DNA of 64,000 nucleotides from NCBI RefSeq assembly GCF_900168205.1, contig NZ_FUZE01000007.1, forward strand, positions 62,001-126,000, read 5' to 3'. The notes beneath the pieces were generated by a model that was given only the letters and a program-made list of their open reading frames with translations, was not told the DNA's origin and searched no databases. Position 1 is the first letter of the stretch. Every line of letters starts with the position of its first letter. Source of the DNA: Chryseobacterium balustinum. Its GTDB lineage: Bacteria > Bacteroidota > Bacteroidia > Flavobacteriales > Weeksellaceae. Below are positions 1 through 9,621 of the stretch, piece after piece. A program made the translations under genes and the position numbers.

Positions 1-51
1 TTTCTTTGTCATCTGTTTTACCAATACAAACTAAACTGATTCGCATTTCTT

Positions 52-72
52 ATATTTGCTAAGCGCAAATAT
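52..72. repeat. Perfect 8-bp inverted repeat just upstream of the first gene
   Basis: ATATTTGC and GCAAATAT are separated by five bases (TAAGC) and end six bases before the ATG at 78. The left arm contains TATATTTG, which fits the Bacteroidota -7 element TAnnTTTG, so this may be a promoter with an overlapping operator. No convincing -33 TTTG lies at the usual distance. The role is inferred. Confidence 0.4.
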
Positions 73-77
73 ACTTT

Positions 78-1091
78 ATGGCTTTAAAAATTCCTAAATT
101 TATCGTGAAATTTCAAGAATTTCTAGACGACATCCATCTTCCGGTACTCGGAATATCGCTTTTGCAGATGTTTCAAATCTATATTTCAGGAATTTTTAAA
201 GGTAATATAGGGAGGAAAGCAGCTGCCATTTCATGGAGTTTTACCTTAAGTTTATTTCCTTTTTTACTCTTCTTACTTTCGGTAATTCCGTATATGCCGC
301 ATTATGATAAGCTTCAGTTCTATATTTTTGAAGTTTTAATGCATAATATTTTCCCATCAAATATTGAAGGCGATGTAAGAAGCTATATTGAAGATAGTAT
401 CATCCCCAACATGAAGGGAATCAGTAATTTAACGATTCTTGTGGCACTTGTTTTTGCCACGAACGGTACTTTTTCTTTAATTAACGGATTCAATGAAAAT
501 TCAGAAGAAAAGCTGACGGATGTAAAAGAATTTATACTTTCTTTTTTTATCACCATTGGTTTTGTAAGTATTATTTTCTTGGCGCTTTTCGGCGTGTATT
601 ATGTGGAAGTTGTGCTCAAACTGTTTACACCGTCTTATGATGTTTCATGGCTCGTGAAAAACCTTTCCAAAATTATTGGTTTTGTATCATTTCCTGTATT
701 TTATTTTATCCTATTGGCGATGTTTTACTGGTTGGGAACGGTCAAAATTATCAGATTCAGACAGGCGATTCCTGGAGCAATTCTTACAACCGTTCTGTTT
801 GTTGTGACCACGTATTTCTTTGCTTTATATGTGAAAAATATTGCCCGTTACAATGTACTTTACGGTTCCATTGGAAGTATGATTTTATTAATGGTTTGGG
901 TGAATGTAAATGTTTATCTTTTGCTTTTTGGAAACGAACTGAATATGGCATTGAGAAAATTAAGAATTGAAAAATTGCTTTCAGACGAAATCAAAAGAGA
1001 AGCAAAAAATTATCATTCTCAAAATTCTGAGCCCAATCTTGAAAGTGATGATGAACACAGAAGACCCTATCATGAGAAAAAAGAAAATTAG
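78..1091 (+). CDS. YihY/BrkB-family inner membrane protein
   Basis: This 337-residue protein is an integral inner-membrane protein of the YihY/BrkB family, whose biochemical role is not settled. About six hydrophobic segments are visible, starting near residue 45 with the family-typical stretch GRKAAAISWSFTLSLFPF. The C-terminal 40 residues are charged and probably cytoplasmic. The next gene starts two bases after the stop, so the two are probably co-transcribed. The family call rests on overall hydropathy and the conserved first segment; a specific role such as RNase BN, an old misassignment of this family, should not be inferred. Confidence 0.85.
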   Translation: MALKIPKFIVKFQEFLDDIHLPVLGISLLQMFQIYISGIFKGNIGRKAAAISWSFTLSLFPFLLFLLSVIPYMPHYDKLQFYIFEVLMHNIFPSNIEGDVRSYIEDSIIPNMKGISNLTILVALVFATNGTFSLINGFNENSEEKLTDVKEFILSFFITIGFVSIIFLALFGVYYVEVVLKLFTPSYDVSWLVKNLSKIIGFVSFPVFYFILLAMFYWLGTVKIIRFRQAIPGAILTTVLFVVTTYFFALYVKNIARYNVLYGSIGSMILLMVWVNVNVYLLLFGNELNMALRKLRIEKLLSDEIKREAKNYHSQNSEPNLESDDEHRRPYHEKKEN

Positions 1092-1092
1092 G

Positions 1093-1470
1093 ATGAAAAA
1101 ATCTATTTCAGTCGTATTAATGATTATATCTCTTGTATCTTTTCAGTCGTGTGAAGATGTTATCGATCAGATTTATGAGAATAAACAAGAACAGAACGCT
1201 GTTTCACCATATCAAGGAAATTATACCGGAACTTACACTGGAGACGTGAGTGGAAACCTGATTATTAATGTAAGCGAAAAAGGAACGATAGAAATAACCA
1301 GGAATACTCTTAACGCAAGTGAAACTTATCTTACTGGTTTTATAAACGCATCTTTTAACACCACAAATAAAGCAGCATCGGGTTTTATGCTGATCGGTAA
1401 TCTTAATTCGAAAATGGGAACCTGGGAAATGGGCGGCCTTAAAGGAAACTGGACCGTTAAGAAGAACTGA
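1093..1470 (+). CDS. Small predicted lipoprotein, unknown function
   Basis: This 125-residue protein has a signal peptide ending in the lipobox-like SFQSC, so it is probably exported and lipidated at that Cys. The mature part is short, rich in Gly, Thr and Asn, and contains alternating beta-type segments (for example YTGTYTGDVSGNL). I chose the ATG at 1093 because it directly precedes the signal peptide. A longer reading from 967 would overlap the previous gene by 125 bases and hide the signal. The 3' end overlaps the convergent nhaA gene by 14 bases. I do not recognise a family. Confidence 0.75.
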   Translation: MKKSISVVLMIISLVSFQSCEDVIDQIYENKQEQNAVSPYQGNYTGTYTGDVSGNLIINVSEKGTIEITRNTLNASETYLTGFINASFNTTNKAASGFMLIGNLNSKMGTWEMGGLKGNWTVKKN

Positions 1471-2650
1471 TTTTCCTATGTTTTTTTATTCTCTTTTTAT
1501 TTGCACTAAAATTTAAAATCAAATATCCGGAAACTGCTGCGATAAATGAAGCAATTAAAATCGCAAATTTAGCTTCATCCTGAAAAGATATTTCATGTTT
1601 AAAAGAAAGCAAGGCAATGAATATTGACATTGTAAATCCTATTCCCGCTAAAAGACCGACACCGATCATTTGATTCCACGAAGAGCGCTGGGGAAGCGAA
1701 CTGATTTTTAGTTTTATAGCAATTAATGAGAAAAGATTAATTCCTATCAGTTTACCTAAAACAAGTCCGCCAATTATTCCCAATCCTAAACTGTTGAATA
1801 ATCCGTCAACCATACTGCTATTAAAGGCAATATTGGTGTTTGTCAATGCAAAAATAGGCATGATAATAAAGCTCACTGGGAAATGGAGCGAATGTTCAAG
1901 TTTTTCTAAAGGTGAAATTTTTGTTTTAGAAACATTAGTTGGAATCGTAAAAGCCAGTAAAACTCCCGCAATTGTTGCATGAATTCCTGAATGATGCAGG
2001 AAATACCATAAAAATATTCCCGGAACAATATAGAAAACCAGTTTTGTAACCTTCAGATAATTTAAGAGAAATAAAACCGCAACAATACCAAAAGAAAGCA
2101 AAAGATAGATCCAGTGAATTTGTTCGGTATAAAAAATAGCAATCACCAAAATGGCACCCAAATCATCTACAATCGCTAAAGCCGCCAGAAAAATCTTTAG
2201 CGAAGCCGGAACTTTTTTTCCCAACATTGAAATAATAGCCAAAGAAAAAGCAATATCGGTTGCCATCGGAATTCCCCATCCGTTGCTGTATTCTGTTCCG
2301 AAATTAAATGCGGTGTAAATGACTGCAGGAACCAACATTCCGCCGATTGCTGCAAAAATTGGCAACGAAGCATTTTTAAAAGATGAAAGCTCACCTTCTA
2401 CAAGTTCTCTTTTAATTTCCAACCCTACCAAAAGAAAGAAAACTGCCATCAAACCATCGTTAATCCAAATACTGATTGGATATTTTAAATGTAAATCTTC
2501 AAAGCCTAATTGAAAATCTAAAAATTGTTGAAAACCAGTTCCTAAAGAAGAGTTGGCGATAATTAATGCAAAAACCACACACAAGATGAGTAAAACTCCG
2601 GATGATTGATTGCTTTGGAAAAATTTTTTAAAATACTGGGTCAACATCAT
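1457..2650 (-). CDS. nhaA: Na+/H+ antiporter NhaA
   Basis: This 397-residue inner-membrane antiporter exchanges Na+ (or Li+) for H+ and serves in salt and pH homeostasis. The conserved transport aspartates are visible: Asp132 in MATDIAFSLAII and the pair Asp162-Asp163 in ALAIVDDLGAI, which match D133 and D163/D164 of E. coli NhaA. About eleven to twelve hydrophobic segments fit the family. The second Met (MLTQYF) is an equally possible start. It lies nine bases downstream of rel/spoT on the same strand, so it may be co-transcribed with the stringent-response gene. Its 3' end overlaps the convergent lipoprotein gene. Confidence 0.95.
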   Translation of the reverse strand: MMLTQYFKKFFQSNQSSGVLLILCVVFALIIANSSLGTGFQQFLDFQLGFEDLHLKYPISIWINDGLMAVFFLLVGLEIKRELVEGELSSFKNASLPIFAAIGGMLVPAVIYTAFNFGTEYSNGWGIPMATDIAFSLAIISMLGKKVPASLKIFLAALAIVDDLGAILVIAIFYTEQIHWIYLLLSFGIVAVLFLLNYLKVTKLVFYIVPGIFLWYFLHHSGIHATIAGVLLAFTIPTNVSKTKISPLEKLEHSLHFPVSFIIMPIFALTNTNIAFNSSMVDGLFNSLGLGIIGGLVLGKLIGINLFSLIAIKLKISSLPQRSSWNQMIGVGLLAGIGFTMSIFIALLSFKHEISFQDEAKFAILIASFIAAVSGYLILNFSANKKRIKKHRKISSS

Positions 2651-2659
2651 TTTTTTATT

Positions 2660-4864
2660 TTAAATACGTCTGATTCTTGAAATTCCGTCAATTGCCTTTA
2701 ATTTTTTGAATGTTTCTTCAAGTTGACCTTTATGTTTTACTTCTAAGTTTATATTTCCTGTGAAAATTCCGTTATTAGATTCAATAGACATACTTTTCAT
2801 ATCCATTCCCATGGCACCACTGATTACGGTGGTGATATCGTTAATCATTCCCATCCTGTCGAGACCTTCAATCTCAATTTTAATACGGTTTTTGAAGCTT
2901 TCTTCATTCACCCATTTTGCAGGAATTACACGGTAGTCATATTGAGCACGAAGATTAATAGCGTTCGGACAATTATCGCTGTGTACTTTAATTCCGTCTG
3001 AAATGGTAATGAAGCCGAAGATTTTATCTCCCGGAATTACCGTACAACATTTTGCGTAGCTATAATTAAGCTTTTCTTCATCTTTACCGAAAACAATCAT
3101 ATCGAGATTGATTTCTTTAGGCTCTTCGTAATGCTGGTTTTTAGTGTTATTTCTCTTAAATCTTGAAAGTAAATTATTAAATACGTTTTTACTTTCAATA
3201 TATTTCCTTAAGCTGCTTGCATCCAGTTCATTAGTTTGGAATTTTAAGAATAGTTCCTGAGAAGATTTAAGGTTGAAAAATTTCTGAAGCTTATTAATTT
3301 CCTCATCATTAAAATTAATTTTTGCATGACGAAGTTTCCTCTGTAAAATCTCTTTTCCTTCTTCTACGAAAGTGTTTTTTTCAGAATTTAGATAACTTTT
3401 AATTTTTGACTTCGCTTTTGAAGTTACCACAAAATCAAGCCAGTCAAACTTAGGTTTTTGATTTTGAGACGAAAGAATATCTACCTGGTCACCATTTTGA
3501 AGAACATACGATATAGGAACCAACTTTCCGTTGATTTTCGCCCCTAAACATTTCATTCCTAAATCAGAGTGTACAGAAAAAGCAAAATCTAATGCCGTTG
3601 CATTGGTGGGTAGAATTTTAATTTCACCTTTTGGAGTAAAAACAAAAACTTCTTTAGAATATAAATTGAGTTTAATATTATCTAAAAGCTCAGAAGTGGT
3701 AAGGTTTTGCTGCTGCTCGAGTACATCACGTATTTCGGTAACCCATTTTTCAAAATTTCTGTCATCATTACTTTGCTTGTAACCTTCTTTGTATTTGTAA
3801 TGTGCGGCAACCCCTTTTTCGGCAATATCGTCCATTCTTTCAGAACGGATCTGTACTTCAATCCATTTTTTATCAGGTCCCAGAACAGTTAAATGTAAAC
3901 TTTCATAGCCTGTAGAACGCGGTTGGGTAATCCAGTCACGCATTCTTGATGGATTACTGTGATAAACATCAGTTACGATGGAGTATATTTTCCAGGCAAG
4001 GAATTTTTCGTTTTTAGCATCAGATTTATAGATAATTCTAATCGCATAATTATCGAAAACCTCTTCAAAAGAAACTCCCTGTTTAAGCATTTTTCTGTAA
4101 ATAGAAGAAATGGCTTTTGCACGACCTTTTATACTTACATTTAACCCCTCGTCTTTTAATCTTTCAGAAACTTCTTTGGTAAACTCATCGATATAGCGGA
4201 TTCGACTTTCTTTTGCCAACTCCAGTTTTTCAGTAATCTCATTATAAATCTCAGGATTATTATATTTTAGAGATAAATCTTCGAGTTCAGATTTGATGTT
4301 GTATAAACCTAATCTATGAGCCATTGGCGCATAAATGTAAACCGTTTCGGAAGCAATTTTTTTCTGTTTGTCGGGAGCCATGCTCTCCAGCGTTCGCATG
4401 TTGTGAAGTCGGTCTGCAATTTTAATCAAAATCACACGGAAATCTTCAGAAAGCGTCAGTAATAATTTTCTATAGTTTTCAGACTGTACAGAAATATTCT
4501 GATGATTCATGATAGAAATCTTGGTCAGCCCGTTTACAATTCCTGCAATTCTTTCACCAAATATTTTTTTTAAATCTTCATAAGTGTAATCGGAATCTTC
4601 AATGACATCATGCAAAAGAGCACACGCGATTGACGATGCTCCTAAACCTATTTCTGTAGCAACAATTTTAGCCACAGCAATAGGGTGGTAAATATAAGGT
4701 TCGCCAGTTTTTCTTCGCTGGTCTTTGTGTGCGTCAAGAGCAATATCAAAAGCCTTTCGGATGAGTTTATTGTTTTCTTCATCCAAAGTTCTGTATGTGT
4801 TAGAAATCAGGTCTTTGTACCTCGCAGAGATTTCTTTATTTTCTTGTTCCAAATCGTAACTCAT
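2660..4864 (-). CDS. Bifunctional (p)ppGpp synthetase/hydrolase, RelA/SpoT family
   Basis: This 734-residue Rel-type enzyme makes and degrades (p)ppGpp in the cytoplasm. The N-terminal HD hydrolase domain is intact (HD of HDVIED at about residues 85-90, followed by RLHNMRTL). A synthetase domain follows (RAKAISSIYRKM, DNYAIRIIY). A TGS domain begins near residue 400 (EVFVFTPKGEIKILP) and a C-terminal ACT domain occupies about the last 75 residues. Intact motifs in both catalytic halves suggest a bifunctional long Rel. nhaA follows nine bases downstream. A hairpin terminator upstream separates it from the gene at 4985. Confidence 0.93.
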   Translation of the reverse strand: MSYDLEQENKEISARYKDLISNTYRTLDEENNKLIRKAFDIALDAHKDQRRKTGEPYIYHPIAVAKIVATEIGLGASSIACALLHDVIEDSDYTYEDLKKIFGERIAGIVNGLTKISIMNHQNISVQSENYRKLLLTLSEDFRVILIKIADRLHNMRTLESMAPDKQKKIASETVYIYAPMAHRLGLYNIKSELEDLSLKYNNPEIYNEITEKLELAKESRIRYIDEFTKEVSERLKDEGLNVSIKGRAKAISSIYRKMLKQGVSFEEVFDNYAIRIIYKSDAKNEKFLAWKIYSIVTDVYHSNPSRMRDWITQPRSTGYESLHLTVLGPDKKWIEVQIRSERMDDIAEKGVAAHYKYKEGYKQSNDDRNFEKWVTEIRDVLEQQQNLTTSELLDNIKLNLYSKEVFVFTPKGEIKILPTNATALDFAFSVHSDLGMKCLGAKINGKLVPISYVLQNGDQVDILSSQNQKPKFDWLDFVVTSKAKSKIKSYLNSEKNTFVEEGKEILQRKLRHAKINFNDEEINKLQKFFNLKSSQELFLKFQTNELDASSLRKYIESKNVFNNLLSRFKRNNTKNQHYEEPKEINLDMIVFGKDEEKLNYSYAKCCTVIPGDKIFGFITISDGIKVHSDNCPNAINLRAQYDYRVIPAKWVNEESFKNRIKIEIEGLDRMGMINDITTVISGAMGMDMKSMSIESNNGIFTGNINLEVKHKGQLEETFKKLKAIDGISRIRRI

Positions 4865-4933
4865 CTGTGTAAAAGGCTTTATTTAAACGAAAATACGAAA
4901 AATATTATGATTAGTCGATTTATAAAAATAAAA

Positions 4934-4958
4934 ATCCGTAGAAATAAATTCCACGGAT
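4934..4958 (-). terminator. Hairpin terminator after the gene at 4985-5350
   Basis: ATCCGT and ACGGAT pair, with GAA and TTC extending the stem inside. On the minus strand the hairpin is followed by a T-rich tract. It lies between the end of the small gene at 4985 and the start of rel/spoT. Confidence 0.6.
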
Positions 4959-4984
4959 CTGGTTATAAGTTTTTAGTTTTAGGT

Positions 4985-5350
4985 TTAAGCTTTTACCTCA
5001 GAATTCATTCCGTCATGCTGTACTTTAATTTTTACATCCGGGCAGTTGTGAATTTCCGCTTTACTCCGCGCATCAATTAATCTTTTTAAATTAATATAAG
5101 ATGCTTGATCAATACTCATATTTTCAAATAAGTAGGTTTTATGTACATGGTTTTCATTAAAGATATGCCTCACTTTATCGGCTAAATCTTTATTCTTTAT
5201 TTCCACACTCGCCAAGTACTGGGAGTGATGATGATCGTCACTAAGATATACAATATACTCTGAATCTAAGAATCCTAAATCTTCAACTTCTTTCTCGAGT
5301 TTTTTGTAATCACTCTGCGGTCCAAATAATCCTGCTAAGATGCTTGACAT
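4985..5350 (-). CDS. Conserved hypothetical cytoplasmic protein
   Basis: This 121-residue soluble protein begins MSSILAGLFG; an upstream in-frame Met would add 14 residues, but the inner Met gives a more natural start. It has a His-rich stretch (SDDHHHSQ) and no signal peptide or membrane segment. Its length and alternating charge suggest a small alpha/beta fold. I do not recognise a family. It stands alone between two hairpin terminators and an AT-rich upstream region, so it is probably monocistronic. Confidence 0.65.
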   Translation of the reverse strand: MSSILAGLFGPQSDYKKLEKEVEDLGFLDSEYIVYLSDDHHHSQYLASVEIKNKDLADKVRHIFNENHVHKTYLFENMSIDQASYINLKRLIDARSKAEIHNCPDVKIKVQHDGMNSEVKA

Positions 5351-5506
5351 AGTAAATTTGTTTTGATTATCTAAAGATATAAATATTTTCAATATAATTG
5401 ATAAAAATTTAATATAATTTATAATATTTTATTTTATCTATAATAATTTAATAAAAATTAAGATTTTGTCTATTTTGCAGAAAAATTATTTTTTTCATGT
5501 TGAAAA

Positions 5507-5537
5507 TAAAAAAACTCTGTACTTAAATACAGAGTTT
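5507..5537 (-). terminator. Rho-independent terminator after acs
   Basis: AAACTCTGTA and TACAGAGTTT form a perfect 10-bp stem with a six-base loop at 5512-5537. On the minus strand it is followed by a run of T. It closes the leftward acyl-CoA synthetase transcript. Confidence 0.8.
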
Positions 5538-5563
5538 CATATTTGTTATAAGAAGTTTTTAGT

Positions 5564-7471
5564 TTAAATTCTTTCATTTTTAATCTCCTCCACAATTTCA
5601 GGATTCAAAAGAGTAGACGTATCTCCAAAATTACTGAAATCTCCTTCTGCAATTTTTCTTAAAATTCTACGCATAATTTTTCCGGAACGTGTTTTTGGAA
5701 GCCCGGAAACAAACTGGATTTTATCGAGCTTGGCAATCGGACCGATTTGATCAGAAATTAATTGATTGATCTCTTTAACCAAATTTTCCTGCTTTCTATC
5801 AGAACCAGAATCTTTTAAAATCACAAAACCATACAAAGCGCTTCCTTTGATGTCATGTGGGAAACCAACAATTGCAGACTCTGCAACAGCAGGATGTTCA
5901 TTAATGCTATCTTCAATCGGTGCAGTTCCTAAATTATGCCCTGAAACAATCACCACATCATCTACACGACCGGTAATTCTATAATAACCTACTTCGTCTC
6001 TTAAAGCACCGTCACCTGTGAAATATTTCCCAGGAAATGCTGAGAAATAAGTCTCTTTATATCTTTGGTGATCGCCCCAAATTGTTCTTGCAATTCCCGG
6101 CCACGGAAAACGGATACAAAGGTTTCCTGTTACTTGGTTTCCTGTAATTTCGTTGCGTTTGTCATCCATCAAAACGGGTTGAATTCCCGGTAGCGGTAAT
6201 GTTGCATAAGTTGGTTTTGTAGGCGTTACAAATGGAATAGGAGAGATCATGATTCCGCCGGTTTCTGTTTGCCGCCAAGTGTCTACAATCGGACATTTTT
6301 TTCTTCCGACATGATCGTTAAACCAATGCCAAGCTTCATCATTAATAGGTTCTCCAACAGATCCGATTACTCGTAATGAACTTAAATCATGTTTGTCAAC
6401 CCATTCTGTGCTTTCTTTTGCTAAAGAACGGATGGCAGTTGGAGCGGTGTAAAACTGAGTTACTTTATGTTTTTCAATCACGTCCCAAAATCTGTCCGGT
6501 TCAGGATATGTTGGAACTCCTTCAAAAATTACGGTTGTTGCACCATTTAATAATGGCCCGTAAAGAATATAAGAATGACCAGTGATCCAACCAATATCTG
6601 CAGTACACCAATAAATATCATTTTCCTGATAATTGAAAACATTTTTGAAAGTATACGCGGAATATACCATGTAACCGGCAGAAGTGTGAAGCATTCCTTT
6701 TGGTTTTCCTGTAGAACCGGAAGTGTACAAAATAAATAAAGGATCTTCTGCATCCATAATGACGGTAACAAAATCTGCAGAAGCTTTTTCGTACAGATCA
6801 TCCATCCAGAAATCTCTGCCTTCCTTCATTTTTATTTCGTTGTGGGTTCTTTTTACGACTAAAGTTTTCTCTACGGTCGGGCATTTTTCTAAAGCTTCGT
6901 CAATAATCGATTTTAAATCTAAAACTTTACTTCCTCTGTAGCTTCCGTCTGAAGTAATCAGCATTTTCGCGCCACAGTCATTCACTCTTGAAACCACTGC
7001 AGATGCTGAAAATCCTGCAAAAATAACAGAATGAACTGCTCCTAATTTTGCACACGCCAACATGGTAACTGCCAATTCAGGAATCATAGGAAGATAAATA
7101 CAGACTCTGTCGCCCTTTTCAATACCCATTTCGCGCAAGATATTGGCTGTTTTGTTGACTCTTGTATATAAATCATTGTAAGAAATGTGTTGTGCTTCTT
7201 CTTTCGGATCATTCGGTTCCCAAATGATAGCAGTTTTTTCTCCTCTTACCGATAAATGTCTGTCGAGGCAGTTTTTGGTGATATTTAATTTGGCATCTTT
7301 AAACCAAGTGATCTTTGCTTCATTCATATTATATTTTACCACCTTGCTCCATCTTTGGTACCATACAAAATTCTGATCAGCAACTTTATCCCAGAATTTT
7401 TTAGGGTTTTTGATTGATTTTTTGTACTCTTCAAAATAGTGCGGTAAATCTTCTATCACGTAATTTCTCAT
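5564..7471 (-). CDS. acs: Acetyl-CoA synthetase (AMP-forming), with an unusual pocket residue
   Basis: This 635-residue ligase converts acetate, ATP and CoA to acetyl-CoA. The P-loop YTSGSTGKPKG is at residues 249-259. The C-terminal domain ends with PKTRSGKIMRRI, where Lys598 is the conserved catalytic and acetylation-regulated lysine. The motif normally read DTWWQTETGG is DTWRQTETGG here: residue 400 is Arg (codon CGG). In characterised Acs enzymes the second Trp (Trp414 in Salmonella) forms the acetate pocket, so activity or specificity may be altered. The paralog upstream keeps both Trp residues. The start is 33 bases downstream of that paralog, so the two are probably one transcript. Confidence 0.92.
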   Translation of the reverse strand: MRNYVIEDLPHYFEEYKKSIKNPKKFWDKVADQNFVWYQRWSKVVKYNMNEAKITWFKDAKLNITKNCLDRHLSVRGEKTAIIWEPNDPKEEAQHISYNDLYTRVNKTANILREMGIEKGDRVCIYLPMIPELAVTMLACAKLGAVHSVIFAGFSASAVVSRVNDCGAKMLITSDGSYRGSKVLDLKSIIDEALEKCPTVEKTLVVKRTHNEIKMKEGRDFWMDDLYEKASADFVTVIMDAEDPLFILYTSGSTGKPKGMLHTSAGYMVYSAYTFKNVFNYQENDIYWCTADIGWITGHSYILYGPLLNGATTVIFEGVPTYPEPDRFWDVIEKHKVTQFYTAPTAIRSLAKESTEWVDKHDLSSLRVIGSVGEPINDEAWHWFNDHVGRKKCPIVDTWRQTETGGIMISPIPFVTPTKPTYATLPLPGIQPVLMDDKRNEITGNQVTGNLCIRFPWPGIARTIWGDHQRYKETYFSAFPGKYFTGDGALRDEVGYYRITGRVDDVVIVSGHNLGTAPIEDSINEHPAVAESAIVGFPHDIKGSALYGFVILKDSGSDRKQENLVKEINQLISDQIGPIAKLDKIQFVSGLPKTRSGKIMRRILRKIAEGDFSNFGDTSTLLNPEIVEEIKNERI

Positions 7472-7504
7472 ACTTTCTTTTTTTTAGAAATTATTTATTT
7501 TAAA

Positions 7505-9397
7505 TTATTTTTTGTCTTTGTAAGTCTTGAATTTTTCTTGAATTTCATCAATGATGTTTTCATCATCGATTGTCGACGGGATTTGAAATTCTTTTCCATC
7601 AATAATTGTTCTGATCAATTTTCTTAAAGTCTTTCCGGATCTTGTTTTTGGAAGTCTTTTTACAACCATCACGCTTTTCAGGAAAGCAACAGCGCCTATT
7701 TTTTCTCTTACTTTCAGAATAATTTCTTTTTCTACATTTTCTTCCGAGATTTCAGAACCGTTTTTTAAAACAACCGTTGCAAAAGGAACTTGTCCACGCA
7801 GATCATCATCAATTCCTACAACGGCACATTCTGCAACATCGGGATGTGAAGAAACAATTTCTTCCATTTCGGAAGTTGAAAGTCGATGGCCTGCAACATT
7901 GATCACATCATCAACTCTTCCTGTGATGAAAATATAACCGTCTTCATCTTTTATCGCGCCGTCTCCTGAGAAATAATAACCTTTATATTGTGATAAATAA
8001 CTTTTTTCAAAACGTTCATAATCATTCCAAACCCCTAAAAGAGCACCCGGAGGAAGCGGAAGTTTGATGACTAAATATCCTTCTTTGTGCTCGTCTAATT
8101 CGTATCCGTTTTCATTAAAAATTTTAATATCATATCCTGGAATTGCCTTTCCTGCAGCTGCTCTTTTAATTTTATAATTATCATTAAAAGTCATTAAGCC
8201 TAACATTGGTGAACCAGATTCTGTTTGCCACCAATGGTCGATGGCTGGAACTCCAATATGTTTTTCAAACCAATCTAAAGTTGCAACGTCACATCTTTCA
8301 CCCGCCAAAAACTGTTTTTTGAAATGTCTTAAATCGTATTTTTTTATAAGTTCTCCATTCGGGTCTTCTTTTTTTATTGCTCTGATTGCGGTTGGAGCTG
8401 TAAACATTGCTGAAACTTTATATTCCGAAATAATTCTCCAAAAAGTTCCTGCGTCGGGAGTCATTATCGGTTTTCCTTCAAAAATAATTGTGGTGTTTCG
8501 ATTGATTAAAGGTCCGTAAACACTGTAACTGTGACCCACTGCCCAACCAAAATCGGAAGCTGCCCAAAAAACTTCTCCTTGTTCAATTGCATAAATATAT
8601 TTCATGGAAAATTTCAAAGCGGTTGCGTAACCTCCGGTGTCTCTTGTAATTCCTTTGGGCTTTCCGGTTGTTCCTGAAGTGTATAATAAATACAAAGGAT
8701 GATTGGATTCTACAGAAACACAATTTGCAGGTTCTGATGTTGAAACTAATTCTTCATAATCAATAATTCCTTCGAACATTTCATCTTGATTATCGGCTAA
8801 TTTTCTGTTGAAAACGATGATGTTTTCGACTTTATCCTGCGCTAATTCAATCGCTTTTTCAACTAAAGGCAGATAAGGGATTCTTTTGGCAATTTCAATT
8901 CCTGCAGTTGCTGTAATCAAAGCTTTTGGTTTACAGTCATCAATTCTTACGACCAATTCCTGCGGCGCAAAACCTCCGAAAACAACATTGTGAATCACTC
9001 CAATTCTCGCACAAGCCAACATTGCAAAAAGTGTCTGCGGAATCATCGGCATGTAAATTACTGCCGTATCACTTTTTTTTAACCCTAAAGAAATTAATCC
9101 GCCTGCTAATTTTGAAATTTCTTCTTTAGCCTGATTGAAAGTATATTTTTTCTTTTGATTCGTAACCGGAGAATCATAAATAATCGCAATTTCTTCTCCG
9201 AAACCATCGTCAATATGCTTGTCAATACAGAGATAAGACATGTTGAGTTTTCCATCTGCAAACCATTGAGTGTAATTGTTTTCGTCTTTTGAAATAATTT
9301 GATTCGGAAACTCAAACCATGAAATTTCCTGAGCCTGTTCTTTCCAAAACTGCTCTTTATTTTCTATGCTTTGTTTAAAAAGTCTATCTGTATCCAT
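7505..9397 (-). CDS. Acyl-CoA synthetase (AMP-forming), propionate/acetate type
   Basis: This 630-residue paralog of acs activates a short-chain acid, probably propionate, as in PrpE. The nucleotide-binding motif YTSGTTGKPKG is at residues 239-249, the pocket motif DHWWQTESG has both Trp residues, and the C-terminal catalytic Lys is in LPKTRSGKTLRK. The DHWWQ form, with His in place of the Acs Thr, resembles propionyl-CoA synthetases, but the acyl length cannot be fixed from sequence. It is the first gene of a leftward pair with acs. The locus also contains a transporter-like sensor kinase, a permease and a porin, which fits uptake and activation of short-chain fatty acids. Confidence 0.85.
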   Translation of the reverse strand: MDTDRLFKQSIENKEQFWKEQAQEISWFEFPNQIISKDENNYTQWFADGKLNMSYLCIDKHIDDGFGEEIAIIYDSPVTNQKKKYTFNQAKEEISKLAGGLISLGLKKSDTAVIYMPMIPQTLFAMLACARIGVIHNVVFGGFAPQELVVRIDDCKPKALITATAGIEIAKRIPYLPLVEKAIELAQDKVENIIVFNRKLADNQDEMFEGIIDYEELVSTSEPANCVSVESNHPLYLLYTSGTTGKPKGITRDTGGYATALKFSMKYIYAIEQGEVFWAASDFGWAVGHSYSVYGPLINRNTTIIFEGKPIMTPDAGTFWRIISEYKVSAMFTAPTAIRAIKKEDPNGELIKKYDLRHFKKQFLAGERCDVATLDWFEKHIGVPAIDHWWQTESGSPMLGLMTFNDNYKIKRAAAGKAIPGYDIKIFNENGYELDEHKEGYLVIKLPLPPGALLGVWNDYERFEKSYLSQYKGYYFSGDGAIKDEDGYIFITGRVDDVINVAGHRLSTSEMEEIVSSHPDVAECAVVGIDDDLRGQVPFATVVLKNGSEISEENVEKEIILKVREKIGAVAFLKSVMVVKRLPKTRSGKTLRKLIRTIIDGKEFQIPSTIDDENIIDEIQEKFKTYKDKK

Positions 9398-9430
9398 ATT
9401 AATTTTGTGTTTTAGATCATTGCTTCATAT

Positions 9431-9572
9431 GTCATTGCGAGGAGCAATCTCTTAATCATCTTAAATTCTTAAATCAATCTTAACGGTTAAAATTTTTAAA
9501 TATTTAATTTAGATTCTTCACTCCATTTCTGAACTTCGTTCGTAAACCTTCAGTTTATGTTCAGAATGACAG
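9431..9572. repeat. Intergenic palindromic repeat remnants
   Basis: The gap before the acyl-CoA synthetase operon contains GTCATTGCGAGGAGCAATCTC at 9430-9452 in part, and a second block from AGATTCTTCACTCC (9511) to TTCAGAATGAC (about 9560-9570). Both belong to the TGTCATTCTGA...TCAGAATGACA family that recurs at 22166, 29778 and 46663. Confidence 0.55.
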
Positions 9573-9621
9573 TTGTGCGTAATTTTTTTTATTCTTTTAT
9601 CTTTGCTCTTTCATCTAAAAT

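Noticed and set aside
647..970. Open frame inside the YihY-like gene
   Set aside because: It lies wholly within the real gene in another frame, with cysteine-rich translation lacking any domain pattern.
4685..5080. Plus-strand open frame across the rel/spoT start region
   Set aside because: It opposes two well-supported minus-strand genes and its translation has no recognisable features.
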